In this document: in pieces, positions 8,894-17,698 of the stretch
Position numbering within the stretch: position 1 is the first letter of the stretch
How the letters are laid out: each line of letters begins with the position of its first letter
Source of the DNA: Pseudoclavibacter sp. RFBB5
Lineage (GTDB): Bacteria; Actinomycetota; Actinomycetes; Actinomycetales; Microbacteriaceae
Assembly (NCBI RefSeq): GCF_002931555.1
Contig: NZ_PSTZ01000006.1
Span: 124,001 to 188,000 of the forward strand
Reading direction: 5' to 3'
DNA length: 64,000 nt
The notes under the pieces: model-generated
The model's database searches: none
What the model was told of the DNA's origin: nothing
What the model saw: only the letters and a program-made list of their open reading frames with translations
Made by a program: the position numbers and the translations under genes

Positions 8894-8986
8894 GACGTCA
8901 GTCTGGCGGATGCGCCCGGCGGACGAGGGAGCTGCACAGCCGGTTTGCCTTGCAAGAGTTGCGAGTCAGGCGTAACGTGCAACCAA

Positions 8987-9364
8987 ATGGTTACACGACA
9001 GCTCAGCGAGGACGACGTCAGCCGCATCTTCCAGGCCCTGGCCGATGCGACGAGGCGCGACATCCTCACGCGCGTGCTCCGCGAAGAGCAGTCGGTGACG
9101 AGCCTCGCGGAGGCCTACGCCATGAGCTTCGCGGCCGTGCAGAAGCACGTCGCCGTGCTCACGAGGGCGGGCCTCACACAGAAGCGCAAGCAGGGGAGGG
9201 AGCAGCTCGTGCAGGCCGACAGCGCCACGATCGCCAGGGCGACGCGGCTCCTCGAGTCCTACGAGCAGCTCTGGCGCGACCGCAGCTCCCGCATCGACGA
9301 CCTGCTCGCCGACGACGACCAGACCGGAACACCCACCGCGCGCGCCGATGCCGGCGAGCAGTGA
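8987..9364 (+). CDS. ArsR-family winged-helix transcriptional regulator
   Basis: This 125-residue repressor-type protein has the classic ArsR start DVSRIFQALADATRRDILTRVL, then a helix-turn-helix at SVTSLAEAYAMSFAAVQKHVAVLTRAG (split about residues 34-60) and the beta-wing TQKRKQGREQLVQ. No metal-binding cysteine pair is present, so it is not a metal sensor of the classic type. The ATG at 8987 lies directly before the conserved region. It is followed after 16 bp by a gene for an SRPBCC (AHSA1) protein, a pairing seen throughout actinobacteria in which the regulator controls its SRPBCC partner and sometimes glyoxalase-like genes. Confidence 0.9.
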   Translation: MVTRQLSEDDVSRIFQALADATRRDILTRVLREEQSVTSLAEAYAMSFAAVQKHVAVLTRAGLTQKRKQGREQLVQADSATIARATRLLESYEQLWRDRSSRIDDLLADDDQTGTPTARADAGEQ

Positions 9365-9380
9365 TCGAGAGGAAGAGACC

Positions 9381-9866
9381 ATGCCCGTCATCTCCACGCA
9401 GAAGGACGCGGATCAGCTCACGCTGACCGTGGTCACCGAGCACGCCGCGACGCCGGAGCGGGTCTGGCAGCTCTGGGAGGACCCGCGCCAGCTCGAGCGC
9501 TGGTGGGGCCCACCGACCTGGCCTTCGACGGTGGACGAGTTCGAGTTCGAGCCGGGCGGCCGGGTGTCCTCGCATATGACCGGCCCCGACGGCAGCACTG
9601 CTGGCGAATGGTGGGAGTTCGTCAGCATCCAGCCTCACCGCACGCTGTCGTTCGACAACGGGTTCGCGCACGATGACGGCTCCCGGAACCTCGAGCTGCC
9701 GGTCATGCGCTGCACCGTCACGATCGAAGGTCACGGGAACGTCACCCGCATGACCACCGTCTCCGTGTTCTCATCGCCCGCTGACTTCGACAGCATCCTC
9801 GAGATGGGGATGGCCGAGGGCATGACGGAGGCGATGGGCCAGATCGACGGGGTCCTCGCGAGCTGA
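9381..9866 (+). CDS. SRPBCC family protein (AHSA1-like)
   Basis: This 161-residue START/Bet v1-fold protein has the signatures TPERVWQLWEDPRQLERWWGP, FEFEPGGRV and GEWWEFVSIQPHRTLSF, placing it in the AHSA1-like branch that binds hydrophobic ligands in a deep cavity. The actual ligand is not known. The ATG at 9381 has a good Shine-Dalgarno (GAGAGGAAGA) immediately upstream. Co-transcription with the preceding ArsR gene is very likely, and a strong hairpin 20 bp after the stop ends the operon. All residues expected of the fold are present, with nothing truncated. Confidence 0.9.
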   Translation: MPVISTQKDADQLTLTVVTEHAATPERVWQLWEDPRQLERWWGPPTWPSTVDEFEFEPGGRVSSHMTGPDGSTAGEWWEFVSIQPHRTLSFDNGFAHDDGSRNLELPVMRCTVTIEGHGNVTRMTTVSVFSSPADFDSILEMGMAEGMTEAMGQIDGVLAS

Positions 9867-9885
9867 CGCATCCGCCGTGCGACAA

Positions 9886-9926
9886 AGCGGCGCGCGTAGG
9901 GGCATCGAGCCTCCACGCGCGCCGCT
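9886..9926. terminator. bidirectional terminator between convergent genes
   Basis: A perfect 12-bp inverted repeat (9886-9897 and 9915-9926) lies between the stop codons of the SRPBCC gene and the MHS transporter gene, and can terminate both. Confidence 0.75.
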
Positions 9927-9944
9927 CGGACGTGCTGCTCTCGC

Positions 9945-11384
9945 CTACTTGTTGATCTTGCCGACGAGGTGCTCGCCCGCGGCGACGCGTTCGGAGTCGT
10001 CGCTGCCGGGGATGACGTTGCCGCGCAGTGAGCGCCCGGCGGTCTCCTTGAAGGTCAGCACCGAGATGAGGCCGATGAGACCCGCGCCGGCGAGGTAGAA
10101 GCCGGGGATGAGCACGTTGCCGGTCTGGTCGATGAGCCACGTGTTGGCCGAGGCCGCCGTGCCGCCGAAGATCGCCGTCGAGATGTTGTATCCGATCGCG
10201 AACCCCGAGTACCGCACCGCGGTCGGGAACAGCGCTGGCAGCGTGGAGGAGATCGTCGAGATGATCATCACCAGGAACAGGCCCAGGATGCCGAGTCCCG
10301 CGATCTGCGCGATGAGCGATCCGGTCTGGATGAGCATCACCGCTGGCACCGAGAACACCGTGAAGCCGATGCTCGCGGCGATGAGCTGCGGTTTCCGTCC
10401 GATGCGGTCGGAGAGCGCGCCGAACGGCACGATGACGGCCATCATGAGCAGCTGGATGACCACCAGGGAGAAGGTCGACTCGGCGGTGCTCTGGTCGAGC
10501 GTCGTCGACAGGTACGTCGGCATGTACGTCAGCACGAGGTAGAAGGCGACGTTGATGAGGATCACGAAGCCGAACAGCTTGAGCACCTGCATCGGGTAGT
10601 TCTTGAGGAGCGACACGAGTGCACCGATCGCGGACTGCTTCTCGCCCGGCTGCTGCGCGTCGTCGACGAACGTCTCGGACTCGCTCAGGTGGCGGCGCAT
10701 CCACAGGGCGACGAGGCCGAGGGGGAGCGTCAGCAGGAACGGCAGTCGCCACCAGCCTTCGAGCATCCCGTCGTCGCCGACGATGAAGGCGAGCGTCGTG
10801 CACAGGATGGCGGCGGCGCTGGCGCCCGCGAGCGTGCCGAACTCGAGGAACGAGCCGAAGAAGCCGCGCTTGTCGTCAGGAGCGTGCTCCGACATGAAGA
10901 TGGCCGCTCCCGCGTACTCGCCGCCGGCGGAGAAGCCCTGCAGCATGCGGAGCAGGATGAGGAGGATCGGCGCCGCGAAGCCGATCGAGTCGAAGGACGG
11001 CAGGAGCCCGATCGCAGCCGTCGAGAGGCTGATCATGATGATCGTGAAGACGAGCACCTTCTGGCGCCCGATGCGGTCGCCGAGCGGCCCGAGGACGATA
11101 CCGCCGAGCGGACGCACGAGGAACGACACGGCGAAGGTCGCGAACGTCAGGATGAGGGCGAGCGCGCCGCCCTGATCGTCGCTGAACGTGAAGAACAGCT
11201 GCGAGACGTAGATGGCGAGGTAGCCGTAGATGCCGTAGTCGAACCACTCGATGGCGTTGCCGATCGCGGAACCGGCGACTGACTTTCGTGCGGTCTTGCG
11301 CTGGATGGGGGTGAGGTCGATCTCGCGCGTCAGGGGCGCAAGGGTGGCGCTGTGGCCCCCTTGGTTGGACTGATCAGAGGACAT
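9945..11384 (-). CDS. MHS-family MFS transporter (ProP-like symporter)
   Basis: This 479-residue inner-membrane protein has the twelve-helix major facilitator layout of the metabolite:H+ symporter family, which includes ProP for proline, betaine and ectoine. Signatures seen: AIEWFDYGIYGYLA in helix 1, RPLGGIVLGPLGDRIGRQKVL between helices 2 and 3, RMLQGFSAGGEYAGAAIF, and a second-half RIGRKP loop. The ATG at 11384 has AAGGAG seven bases upstream. An upstream open frame overlaps the next gene and is not used. It lies 62 bp after an M20 peptidase gene and an M24 hydrolase gene on the same strand, so it probably imports their substrate. The M24 gene suggests ectoine or a related compound. Confidence 0.9.
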   Translation of the reverse strand: MSSDQSNQGGHSATLAPLTREIDLTPIQRKTARKSVAGSAIGNAIEWFDYGIYGYLAIYVSQLFFTFSDDQGGALALILTFATFAVSFLVRPLGGIVLGPLGDRIGRQKVLVFTIIMISLSTAAIGLLPSFDSIGFAAPILLILLRMLQGFSAGGEYAGAAIFMSEHAPDDKRGFFGSFLEFGTLAGASAAAILCTTLAFIVGDDGMLEGWWRLPFLLTLPLGLVALWMRRHLSESETFVDDAQQPGEKQSAIGALVSLLKNYPMQVLKLFGFVILINVAFYLVLTYMPTYLSTTLDQSTAESTFSLVVIQLLMMAVIVPFGALSDRIGRKPQLIAASIGFTVFSVPAVMLIQTGSLIAQIAGLGILGLFLVMIISTISSTLPALFPTAVRYSGFAIGYNISTAIFGGTAASANTWLIDQTGNVLIPGFYLAGAGLIGLISVLTFKETAGRSLRGNVIPGSDDSERVAAGEHLVGKINK

Positions 11385-11412
11385 GGGGGCTCCTTGCTGA
11401 AAGTTCCACACG

Positions 11413-11451
11413 GGTAATGCCCAAGTCCAGCGCGCCCACCTGGGTGTTACC
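11413..11451 (-). repeat. imperfect inverted repeat at M20 gene 3' end
   Basis: GGTAATGCCCA (11413-11423) and TGGGTGTTACC (11441-11451) pair with two mismatches. The repeat includes the M20 stop codon and lies in the 62-bp gap before the transporter. It could be an attenuator, an mRNA-stability hairpin or a regulator site. Confidence 0.35.
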
Positions 11452-12691
11452 GGGACGACTCGCCGAGACGGAGCGCTATAAGCGCGTAGGCGCGCGCGGC
11501 GACGAGGAGGTCGCTGACCTGCACGCGCTCCTCCGGCTGGTGCGCCTGCGTCTTGACGTCGCCGGGTCCGAGGATGACGACGGGGATCTCGTGATGCCGG
11601 GCGATGAACCCACCCTCGCAGGCCGCGCTCCATCCGCCGATGCTCGAGGTGCCGCCTGCATCGGCGACGGCCCGCACCGCCGTGCCGGGCACGGGTGAGT
11701 CGGGCGGGGTGAGGAACCCGGGCATCGCCATGTCGAGCTGGCCGGTGACCGTGATGCGTTCGGCGTTCAGCATCCCGCTCGTCTCGATCGCCGACCGGAT
11801 GCGCGCGAGCACGTCCTCGAGGATCTCCTCCGGCTCCTCGTGCGGGAGCACCCGTCGGTCGACGTAGAGCGTGCACTCTTCCGCGACGATCGAGGTGCCG
11901 TGACCGCCGGCGATCATGCCGACGTTCCAGCTCCCGGTGCTGATCAGGCCGGGTACTGCTGGCGCCTGCTGCGCGATGTGTCTCGCGTCGTCCTCGATGG
12001 TCTGCACGGCGATGGCCGCCGCTGCGATGGCGCTCGCTCCGTCAGCCGGATTGCCGGCGTGGGCTGCGGCCCCGCGCAGCGTGATGATGAAGTTCGTGGC
12101 GCCTCGGCACGCGACCACGGTGTCGAGGCCGGTCGGCTCGGCGACGACGCACGCCGTGTACGGCAGCGGCTCGCCCGCACTCCGCACCTCACGCGCTGTG
12201 GGCGCGTCCGCGATGTAGCGGAGCGCACCCGTCGCGGTGTCCTCCTCGTCGACGGTGCAGAGCAGTGAGAGGCGAACATCCGGGTGCTCCGAGCGCACGG
12301 CAGACATCGCCGCGATCACGGCGGCGAGTCCGCCCTTCATGTCGACGGCGCCTCGGCCGATGAGCTGGCCGTCGATGAGGCGCGGCTCGAACGGGTCGCC
12401 GAGCCAGCCGGCCCCCGCGGGCACGACATCGCTGTGTCCGAGGAAGAGCAGGGCGGGGCCATTGCCGTCGCCGATCTCGGCGAGCAGGTTGTGCCGACCG
12501 GGCGCGACCTCGGTGAGCGTGACCTGGGCCCCAGCCCGCTCGCAGAGCGATGCGAGGACCTCGACGGTCGCGGCTTCCGTCTCACCGGGGTTCTCGCCCC
12601 TCGCGCGGATGAGCTCGGCAGCGTCAGCGACGATGCTCTCGAGGTCGAGCCGTGCGAGCACCGCGTTCTCGGCTGCGCTCGGCCCGGTCAC
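11447..12691 (-). CDS. M20-family metallopeptidase/deacetylase (ArgE/DapE-like)
   Basis: This 414-residue di-zinc hydrolase has the M20 layout. Metal ligands lie in FLGHSDVVPAG, in GRGAVDMKGGLAAVIAA and in the catalytic pair LLCTVDEEDTATG. A dimerisation domain follows (RGAAAHAGNPADGASAIAAA), and a final histidine lies in ARHHEIPVVILGPGD. M20 enzymes such as ArgE remove N-acetyl groups from amino acids. Next to an ectoine-hydrolase-like gene, a role in deacetylating N-acetyl-diaminobutyrate is a reasonable inference. The usual DoeB belongs to another family, so this is not certain. The GTG start at 12691 overlaps the stop of the preceding M24 gene by four bases, implying translational coupling. 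Confidence 0.87.
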   Translation of the reverse strand: MTGPSAAENAVLARLDLESIVADAAELIRARGENPGETEAATVEVLASLCERAGAQVTLTEVAPGRHNLLAEIGDGNGPALLFLGHSDVVPAGAGWLGDPFEPRLIDGQLIGRGAVDMKGGLAAVIAAMSAVRSEHPDVRLSLLCTVDEEDTATGALRYIADAPTAREVRSAGEPLPYTACVVAEPTGLDTVVACRGATNFIITLRGAAAHAGNPADGASAIAAAAIAVQTIEDDARHIAQQAPAVPGLISTGSWNVGMIAGGHGTSIVAEECTLYVDRRVLPHEEPEEILEDVLARIRSAIETSGMLNAERITVTGQLDMAMPGFLTPPDSPVPGTAVRAVADAGGTSSIGGWSAACEGGFIARHHEIPVVILGPGDVKTQAHQPEERVQVSDLLVAARAYALIALRLGESSR

Positions 12692-13878
12692 GCGTCACCC
12701 TTCACGATGAGCTCGCGCGGCGCGCTGGTCAGCACCTCGACGCCCGTCTCGGTGATGCGGATCGACTCGGACACCTCGAAGCCGAAGCCCGTCATCCACA
12801 TGCCCGCGATGAGGTGGAAGGTCATGTTGGGGGCCAGCACCGTCTCTTCGCCCGAGCGGATGCTCACGGTGTGCTCGCCCCAGTCGGGCGGGTAGCCGAT
12901 GCCGATCGAGTAGCCGAGGCGCGACGCCTTCGTGAGCCCCTGCTTCGCGAGCACCGCATCCCAGGCCGCGACTGCCGCCTCAGGGGTCTGGCCTGGACGC
13001 AGCAGCTCGAGCGCGGCCTCGAAGCCGTCGAGGGTCGTCGCGGCGACCCGCTGCAGCTCGGCGCTCGGCTGCCCGAGGCTCACGGTGCGAGCGAGCGGGG
13101 CGTGGTAGCGGCGGTGGGCGCCCGCGAGCTCGAGGGAGACGGCCTCCCCGGCCACGATCTCGGCGCCCGACCACGTCAGGTGAGGCGTGTCTGCGCCCTC
13201 GCCCGCCAGCATCATGGGAACGATCGACGGGTAGTCGCCCTCGGCGTCGCCGATCCCCGCGGCCTGCGCGGCCTGGATCTCCGCGACGATGTCGCTCTGC
13301 CTCCTGCCGCCGCGCAGCGCCTCGATACCGGCCGCCATCGCGTTCGAGCTCACGGCGGCTGCGCTCCGCATGAGCGCGAGCTCCGCATTCGACTTCACGA
13401 GGCGCACCCAGTTGACGAGCTCCCGACTGTCGACGAGCTCCCACTCGGGGAGCCTGCGCTGCAGGGTCAGGAAGGATCGAACCGAGAAGAAGTGCGCCTC
13501 CGACTCGTAGCCGACGCGCATCCTCCTGGCCGCGTGCCCGCGCTCGCGGAGCTCGGTGGCCGCCCAGTCCATGGGGTGCACCTCGGCGCGATGCACGAGG
13601 CTCTCCGGGTAGCCGGCGACCTGCTCGCGCGGCAGCCACGTCGTGTGGTGCGCGCCGTGCGCATCCATGGCCCGCATGACGAGCAGCAGATCACCGTCGG
13701 CCGGCACGAAGAGGAACTGCGGCATGTAGAACGACCAGGCGTTGTACCCCGTCAGGTAGTGGAGGTTGGCCGGGTCGGTCACGAGCAGGGCGTCGAGGCC
13801 GGCGTCCTGCATCCGGACTCGCGTGTTCGCGAGCCTGACCTCGAACTCCTCACGGCTGAAGTCTGCGAGCTGCGACAT
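12688..13878 (-). CDS. doeA: M24 creatinase-fold hydrolase, probable ectoine hydrolase
   Basis: This 396-residue protein has the creatinase/aminopeptidase-P pita-bread fold. The N-terminal domain has LLVTDPANLHYLTGYNAWSF. The C-terminal domain has DYPSIVPMMLAGEGADTPHL, ELAGAHRRYHAPLARTVSLG, YSIGIGYPPDWGEHTVSIR and MTFHLIAGMW. These pieces match the pattern I recall for DoeA/EutD ectoine hydrolases, which open the ectoine ring to N-acetyl-diaminobutyrate. The usual M24 metal ligands are replaced (for example Asp by Ala in YHAPLART), as in creatinase-like non-metal members, arguing against a true Xaa-Pro peptidase. It is the first gene of an operon with the M20 enzyme and the MHS transporter, preceded by GAAGGAGGGCCC-type purine-rich sequence. 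Confidence 0.75.
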   Translation of the reverse strand: MSQLADFSREEFEVRLANTRVRMQDAGLDALLVTDPANLHYLTGYNAWSFYMPQFLFVPADGDLLLVMRAMDAHGAHHTTWLPREQVAGYPESLVHRAEVHPMDWAATELRERGHAARRMRVGYESEAHFFSVRSFLTLQRRLPEWELVDSRELVNWVRLVKSNAELALMRSAAAVSSNAMAAGIEALRGGRRQSDIVAEIQAAQAAGIGDAEGDYPSIVPMMLAGEGADTPHLTWSGAEIVAGEAVSLELAGAHRRYHAPLARTVSLGQPSAELQRVAATTLDGFEAALELLRPGQTPEAAVAAWDAVLAKQGLTKASRLGYSIGIGYPPDWGEHTVSIRSGEETVLAPNMTFHLIAGMWMTGFGFEVSESIRITETGVEVLTSAPRELIVKGDA

Positions 13879-13996
13879 TCGGGCCCTCCTTCTCTGACGG
13901 CGGTCTCGAGAATCTACTCGCTCGCAGGCCCGGCTGAGTGCATGTAGTTCAATGGATGCGCGATCACTGCCCCGTTCATCGCCCCGAGGAGCTCAC

Positions 13997-15421
13997 GTGC
14001 CAGACAACTCGACGCCAGACGACTCCGAGAAGGACGACGGCGCCGTCGACTATTCGCAACGCGACTACCAGGCGCCGACGGGGTACCGTGCCCCGGACTT
14101 CGTGTCGAAATGGGCGGCGCAGGACAGCAGGGGCGACGCGCAGCGGCTCGAGGACGAGCAGCGCGAAGCTGTTCGGGATGCGCAGGACGCCGACCGGGAT
14201 CCGTACGGCACTCCGCCGTCGACGACAACAGGGGATGACACCCCGGCTGGCCTGCCTGACCCGCCGCGCACGCTGGAGGAGCTCGACGCGATCATCCGCC
14301 GCGAGCAGGAAACGCAGTCGGCGGGGCACGTGCTTCCCGGCGCGGGGGACGGCGAACAGCTCACGCAGCCGGCTGACGTCACACTCGACCGCGAGGAACT
14401 GCTCACGCGGGTCGCGACCGACAGCAGCGCCCTCCTCGGGAAACGTGCCAGGGAGGTCCAGAGCGCCCTGGTCGGCGGCCGGCCGGGGACCGGCGCGGGG
14501 CAGCGGGGAGAGGCCTCCTGGACTCCGTCGAAGCAGCGTCCCGTACCGCCGGCAGCACCCTCGCCTGCGTCGAAGGGAGCCGCTGCGACGGCGAAGAAGG
14601 GCGGTGGCGGCTGGTTCGGCGTCATCGCCGCCATCCTCGCCCTCACCTTCGCGATCTCGGGGATCTCGTTCATCGGCTGGGTGCTCGTCGTCGTCTCGCT
14701 CATCGCGAGCATCGGCCTGCTGCGTGCCGGTGGCGGGCGCCGCGTCGTCGGCGTCATCACGCTCGTCCTGACGGTCGTGGCGCTCGTGATCCAGCTGATC
14801 GGCTCGACGGGTGGCTCGATCCGGGGAGCGGTCACGGAGCTCTCCGGCGGCACCGGCACGCTCGATCTCAACGGGACGACCACTGTCTCGGGAACCGGCA
14901 ACGCGCGGTTCGACGTCACCCTGCCGGGCGGATCTGCGGACATCGGCCTGCTGCAGGTCGAGTTCGAGGGCGAACGGCTGCGCATCTACGACGTCGACGC
15001 CGACGGCGAGCAGATGGGCGGCTCCTCTCTCTCCGCCTACGACGAGTACTCGGGCCTCGCCGTCATCAACGAGTGGACGGACGACGAGTTCCGTGCCATC
15101 GACATCGAGGCCGAGGGGGACTGGACGGTGACGCTCGTCTCCACGGACACGCTGCCCTCCTTCGACGACCAGTACTCGGGGTCCGGGCCGGAGGTCGTGC
15201 TCTACACGGGCGCCGGTGGGGACGCGACCTTCACCTTCGAACCGGAGCAGAGCATCTCGATCGACACGTTCGGCGCTGACAGCTGGTACGAGAGCATCAG
15301 CGAGGTCACGTCGCTCACCAGGCCCTTCCCGGCCGGCCCCACGATCATCCGCGTCGAGCCGTACGAGGACACGGCCTGGAGCATCAGCTTCGAGGGCGCG
15401 GCACCCACCCCGACGAGCTAG
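13997..15421 (+). CDS. uncharacterised multi-domain membrane protein
   Basis: I do not recognise a family for this 474-residue protein. Residues 1-200 are hydrophilic, acidic and probably disordered, with a Pro/Ala-rich stretch at 180-200. Three hydrophobic helices follow (about 207-222, 225-243 and 250-269), separated by short glycine- and arginine-rich loops. Residues 275-474 are a beta-rich, acidic outer domain (ARFDVTLPGGSADIGLLQVE, then DWTVTLVSTDTLPSF) reminiscent of Ig- or jelly-roll-like ligand-binding domains. The GTG at 13997 has GAGGAG six bases upstream and is preferred over ATG 13952. Its stop abuts the stop of the response regulator on the other strand, with no intergenic space. 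Probably an envelope protein. Confidence 0.75.
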   Translation: MPDNSTPDDSEKDDGAVDYSQRDYQAPTGYRAPDFVSKWAAQDSRGDAQRLEDEQREAVRDAQDADRDPYGTPPSTTTGDDTPAGLPDPPRTLEELDAIIRREQETQSAGHVLPGAGDGEQLTQPADVTLDREELLTRVATDSSALLGKRAREVQSALVGGRPGTGAGQRGEASWTPSKQRPVPPAAPSPASKGAAATAKKGGGGWFGVIAAILALTFAISGISFIGWVLVVVSLIASIGLLRAGGGRRVVGVITLVLTVVALVIQLIGSTGGSIRGAVTELSGGTGTLDLNGTTTVSGTGNARFDVTLPGGSADIGLLQVEFEGERLRIYDVDADGEQMGGSSLSAYDEYSGLAVINEWTDDEFRAIDIEAEGDWTVTLVSTDTLPSFDDQYSGSGPEVVLYTGAGGDATFTFEPEQSISIDTFGADSWYESISEVTSLTRPFPAGPTIIRVEPYEDTAWSISFEGAAPTPTS

Positions 15422-16171
15422 TCAGGACGCGCGGCGGTAGCGGAGCTCGGGGCGGCCGCGCTTGCCGTAGACGGGTTCGAGGACCGCCAGACCGCGCGCG
15501 CAGAGGTGGTCGAGGTACCGACGCGCGGTGACGCGGGAGAGGCCGCACCCCTCCGCGACGTCGAGCGCGGACTGCCACTCCGATCCGAGGTGGGCGAGGA
15601 CGAGCTTGATCGTCGGCTCCGAGAGTCCCTTCGGCAGGGGCCTGCCCCGCGTCGTCGGCGACGGAGGCCCCAGAGCGCCTGCCCGGTCGGCCGAAAGGGC
15701 AGGACCGCCGCCGCGCCGCGCGAGCAGCCCGTCGATGTCCTGCTGTCGGAGTGGGGCCGTCTGCGGCGCGGCGGCATCCGGCTTCGGCGCGGCCACGCGA
15801 GTGTCCCGGTAGTTGACGAGCCTGGCCTCGAAGTTGGCCTTCGAGAACGGCTTCACGAGGTAGTCCGCGATGCTTGCCGTCGCGAGCTGCGCGACGGACA
15901 GGCGGTCGTTGGCCGACGAGATGATGACGGCATCGAAGGAGTCGCCGAGCAGCTGACGCAGGCGGCGCAGCACCTCGACGCCGCTGAAGTCCGGGAGGTG
16001 CACGTCGAGCAGCACGAGGTCGATCTCCGTGCTGGCGGCCACCTCCAGGGCCTCCTGGCCGCTGCCTGCGGTGGCGACGACCTCGAAGCCGTCGACGCCC
16101 GCGAGCATTCGCTCGTGCAGGCGTCTGACGGCGGTCTCGTCATCGACGATGAGCGTGCGGATGGCGGTCAC
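15422..16171 (-). CDS. CitB/DcuR-type response regulator
   Basis: This 249-residue response regulator pairs with the kinase encoded just upstream. The receiver domain has acidic pocket residues Asp10 and Asp11, phospho-acceptor Asp56 in DLVLLDVHLPD, and conserved Lys in YLVKPF. A disordered Pro/Ala-rich linker (about 130-175) leads to a C-terminal helix-turn-helix (SALDVAEGCGLSRVTARRYL). That winged helix is typical of the CitB/DpiA/DcuR branch, which controls uptake of di- and tricarboxylates. Its start overlaps the kinase stop by four bases. The divergent tctCBA operon is the likely target. Confidence 0.9.
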   Translation of the reverse strand: MTAIRTLIVDDETAVRRLHERMLAGVDGFEVVATAGSGQEALEVAASTEIDLVLLDVHLPDFSGVEVLRRLRQLLGDSFDAVIISSANDRLSVAQLATASIADYLVKPFSKANFEARLVNYRDTRVAAPKPDAAAPQTAPLRQQDIDGLLARRGGGPALSADRAGALGPPSPTTRGRPLPKGLSEPTIKLVLAHLGSEWQSALDVAEGCGLSRVTARRYLDHLCARGLAVLEPVYGKRGRPELRYRRAS

Positions 16172-17520
16172 GGTGCGATCCTCCCAGCAGTCGGAGCTTC
16201 AGAGGACCCGCCCGCGCCGCTGGCACCAGCGGAGGACAGGGTCGCCACGAAGCGCGCGCCGCCCAGCTCGCTGTCCGAGATGACGAGGTCTCCGCCGTGT
16301 TCCCGTGCGAGGCGGCGCACGAGGCCGAGGCCGACGCCGCGCGGAATCGCAAGACCGCCCATCGTCTGCGTCTCCTTGGTCGAGAAGCCGACCTCGGTGA
16401 TCTGGCTCCTGAGCTCCTCCGGAACCCCCGGACCGCTGTCGTCGACCTGCATCCGCAAGCCGGAGGGTGCCGCCTCGACGGCGACGCGCACGATTCCGCG
16501 GGCACCCTGGGCTTCGACGGCCTCGGTCGCATTGCCGACGAGGTTGCTGAGCACGGTGGCCGCATCGTCGTCGAAGATGAGCTCGAGGACAGCCCGGTCG
16601 TCGCTCTCGACATCGGCGTGGAGCTGCCCGCCGTGCTCGCAGAGGCGCGCGCTCGCAGCTGCCAGGATCGCTCGGATGCGGACGGGCGCATCCGAGAGGG
16701 CCTGTTCGAGCTCTGGATCTGCGGCGAGCGAATCCACCGGCGTCAGCGTGCGGATGTACTCGAGGGCCTCACCCCGCTCGTCGACCTCGATGAGCCCGAA
16801 GAGGACGTGCAGGCGGTTCGAGAACTCGTGGGTCTGCTCGCGCAGTGCCGCCGATAAGCGGCGCTGCGTCTCGAGCTCCTGGGCTGCAACCGCGAGATGG
16901 TCGAAGCGTCGGCCGAGGACCAGGGAGACCCCGGCGGCGCACGCGAGCCCGAAGAGCCCCGCGCCGATGACCCACGGGACCACCTGCCAGATGCGATCCT
17001 CCAGCTGCGCGGAGATCGAGGACTCGAGGATGCCGACCGATGCGGTGCCGACCACGACCCCGTCACGCCAGACCGGCACCTTCGCGCGGAGCGTCGGACC
17101 CACCGTGCCGACCTCGGAGCCGACGAACGTCTCGCCTCCGAGCGCGACGCTCGGGTCGGTCGAGACCATCTCGCCTCGCCGCTCGGGCACCGGGTGGGTG
17201 ATGCGGATGCCCTCGTCGTCGGTGATGACGACGTAGTCGACGCCCGCGGACTCCGCGACGAGATCGGCGATCGGCTGCAGCGTGTCACCGGCATCCGGTT
17301 CGCCGACGGCGTCGACCACAGCAGGCAGCTCGGCGAGGCTCATAGCCACGGCGAGCGTGCGCTCGCCGGTCTCCTCGCGGATGGAGGTGTGCTGCACCTG
17401 GAGTGCCACAAGCAGCGTCGCGAGCATGCAGATCACGACGATCGAGAACTGCACGGCGACGAGCGTGAGCACGCGTGGGCCGCGCAGGGCGCGGAGCTGC
17501 GCGCGCGGTTCATTGGCCAT
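16168..17520 (-). CDS. CitA/DcuS-type sensor histidine kinase
   Basis: This 450-residue membrane kinase has an N-terminal helix (TLVAVQFSIVVICMLATLLV) and an extracytoplasmic PAS-like sensor domain (YVVITDDEGIRITHP, GSEVGTVGPTLRAKVPV) as in citrate and fumarate sensors. A second membrane helix (WVIGAGLFGLACAAGVSLVL) follows, then the dimerisation histidine in REQTHEFSNRLHVLFGLIE and an ATPase domain with LVGNATEAV (N box), DDSGPGVPEE (G1) and GVGLGLVRRLAREHGG. All catalytic boxes are intact. The ATG at 17520 is preferred: the 32-residue extension from 17616 is not membrane-like. It forms an overlapping pair with the response regulator and faces tctCBA, so it probably senses the transported carboxylate outside the cell. 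Confidence 0.92.
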   Translation of the reverse strand: MANEPRAQLRALRGPRVLTLVAVQFSIVVICMLATLLVALQVQHTSIREETGERTLAVAMSLAELPAVVDAVGEPDAGDTLQPIADLVAESAGVDYVVITDDEGIRITHPVPERRGEMVSTDPSVALGGETFVGSEVGTVGPTLRAKVPVWRDGVVVGTASVGILESSISAQLEDRIWQVVPWVIGAGLFGLACAAGVSLVLGRRFDHLAVAAQELETQRRLSAALREQTHEFSNRLHVLFGLIEVDERGEALEYIRTLTPVDSLAADPELEQALSDAPVRIRAILAAASARLCEHGGQLHADVESDDRAVLELIFDDDAATVLSNLVGNATEAVEAQGARGIVRVAVEAAPSGLRMQVDDSGPGVPEELRSQITEVGFSTKETQTMGGLAIPRGVGLGLVRRLAREHGGDLVISDSELGGARFVATLSSAGASGAGGSSEAPTAGRIAP

Positions 17521-17698
17521 GCCGTTCCAACACCTCCCCGTGCACCGATCGTCGAGGAGCACCGGCTGCTCCGGCGGACCTCCGTGTCCACAAAGACCAT
17601 AAAGGCCAGAAGGCATCGACGCTCAATCCCGGTGCAATCGTAGAGAGCGCGCAGACCAGCGCGGCGACAGAGTCGTTGCCAACGGAAGGAATACTCCA
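17521..17698. promoter_or_regulatory. divergent control region of the two-component and tctCBA operons
   Basis: This 178-bp region separates the kinase start from the tctC start and must carry promoters for both directions. It is slightly AT-richer around 17585-17605 (ACAAAGACCATAAAGGCC), a likely place for promoter elements or a CitB-type binding site. No clear inverted repeat was found. Confidence 0.45.

Noticed and set aside
12688-13878. Annotating the M24 protein as an Xaa-Pro aminopeptidase
   Set aside because: The canonical metal ligands of M24 peptidases are substituted and several segments fit ectoine hydrolase better.
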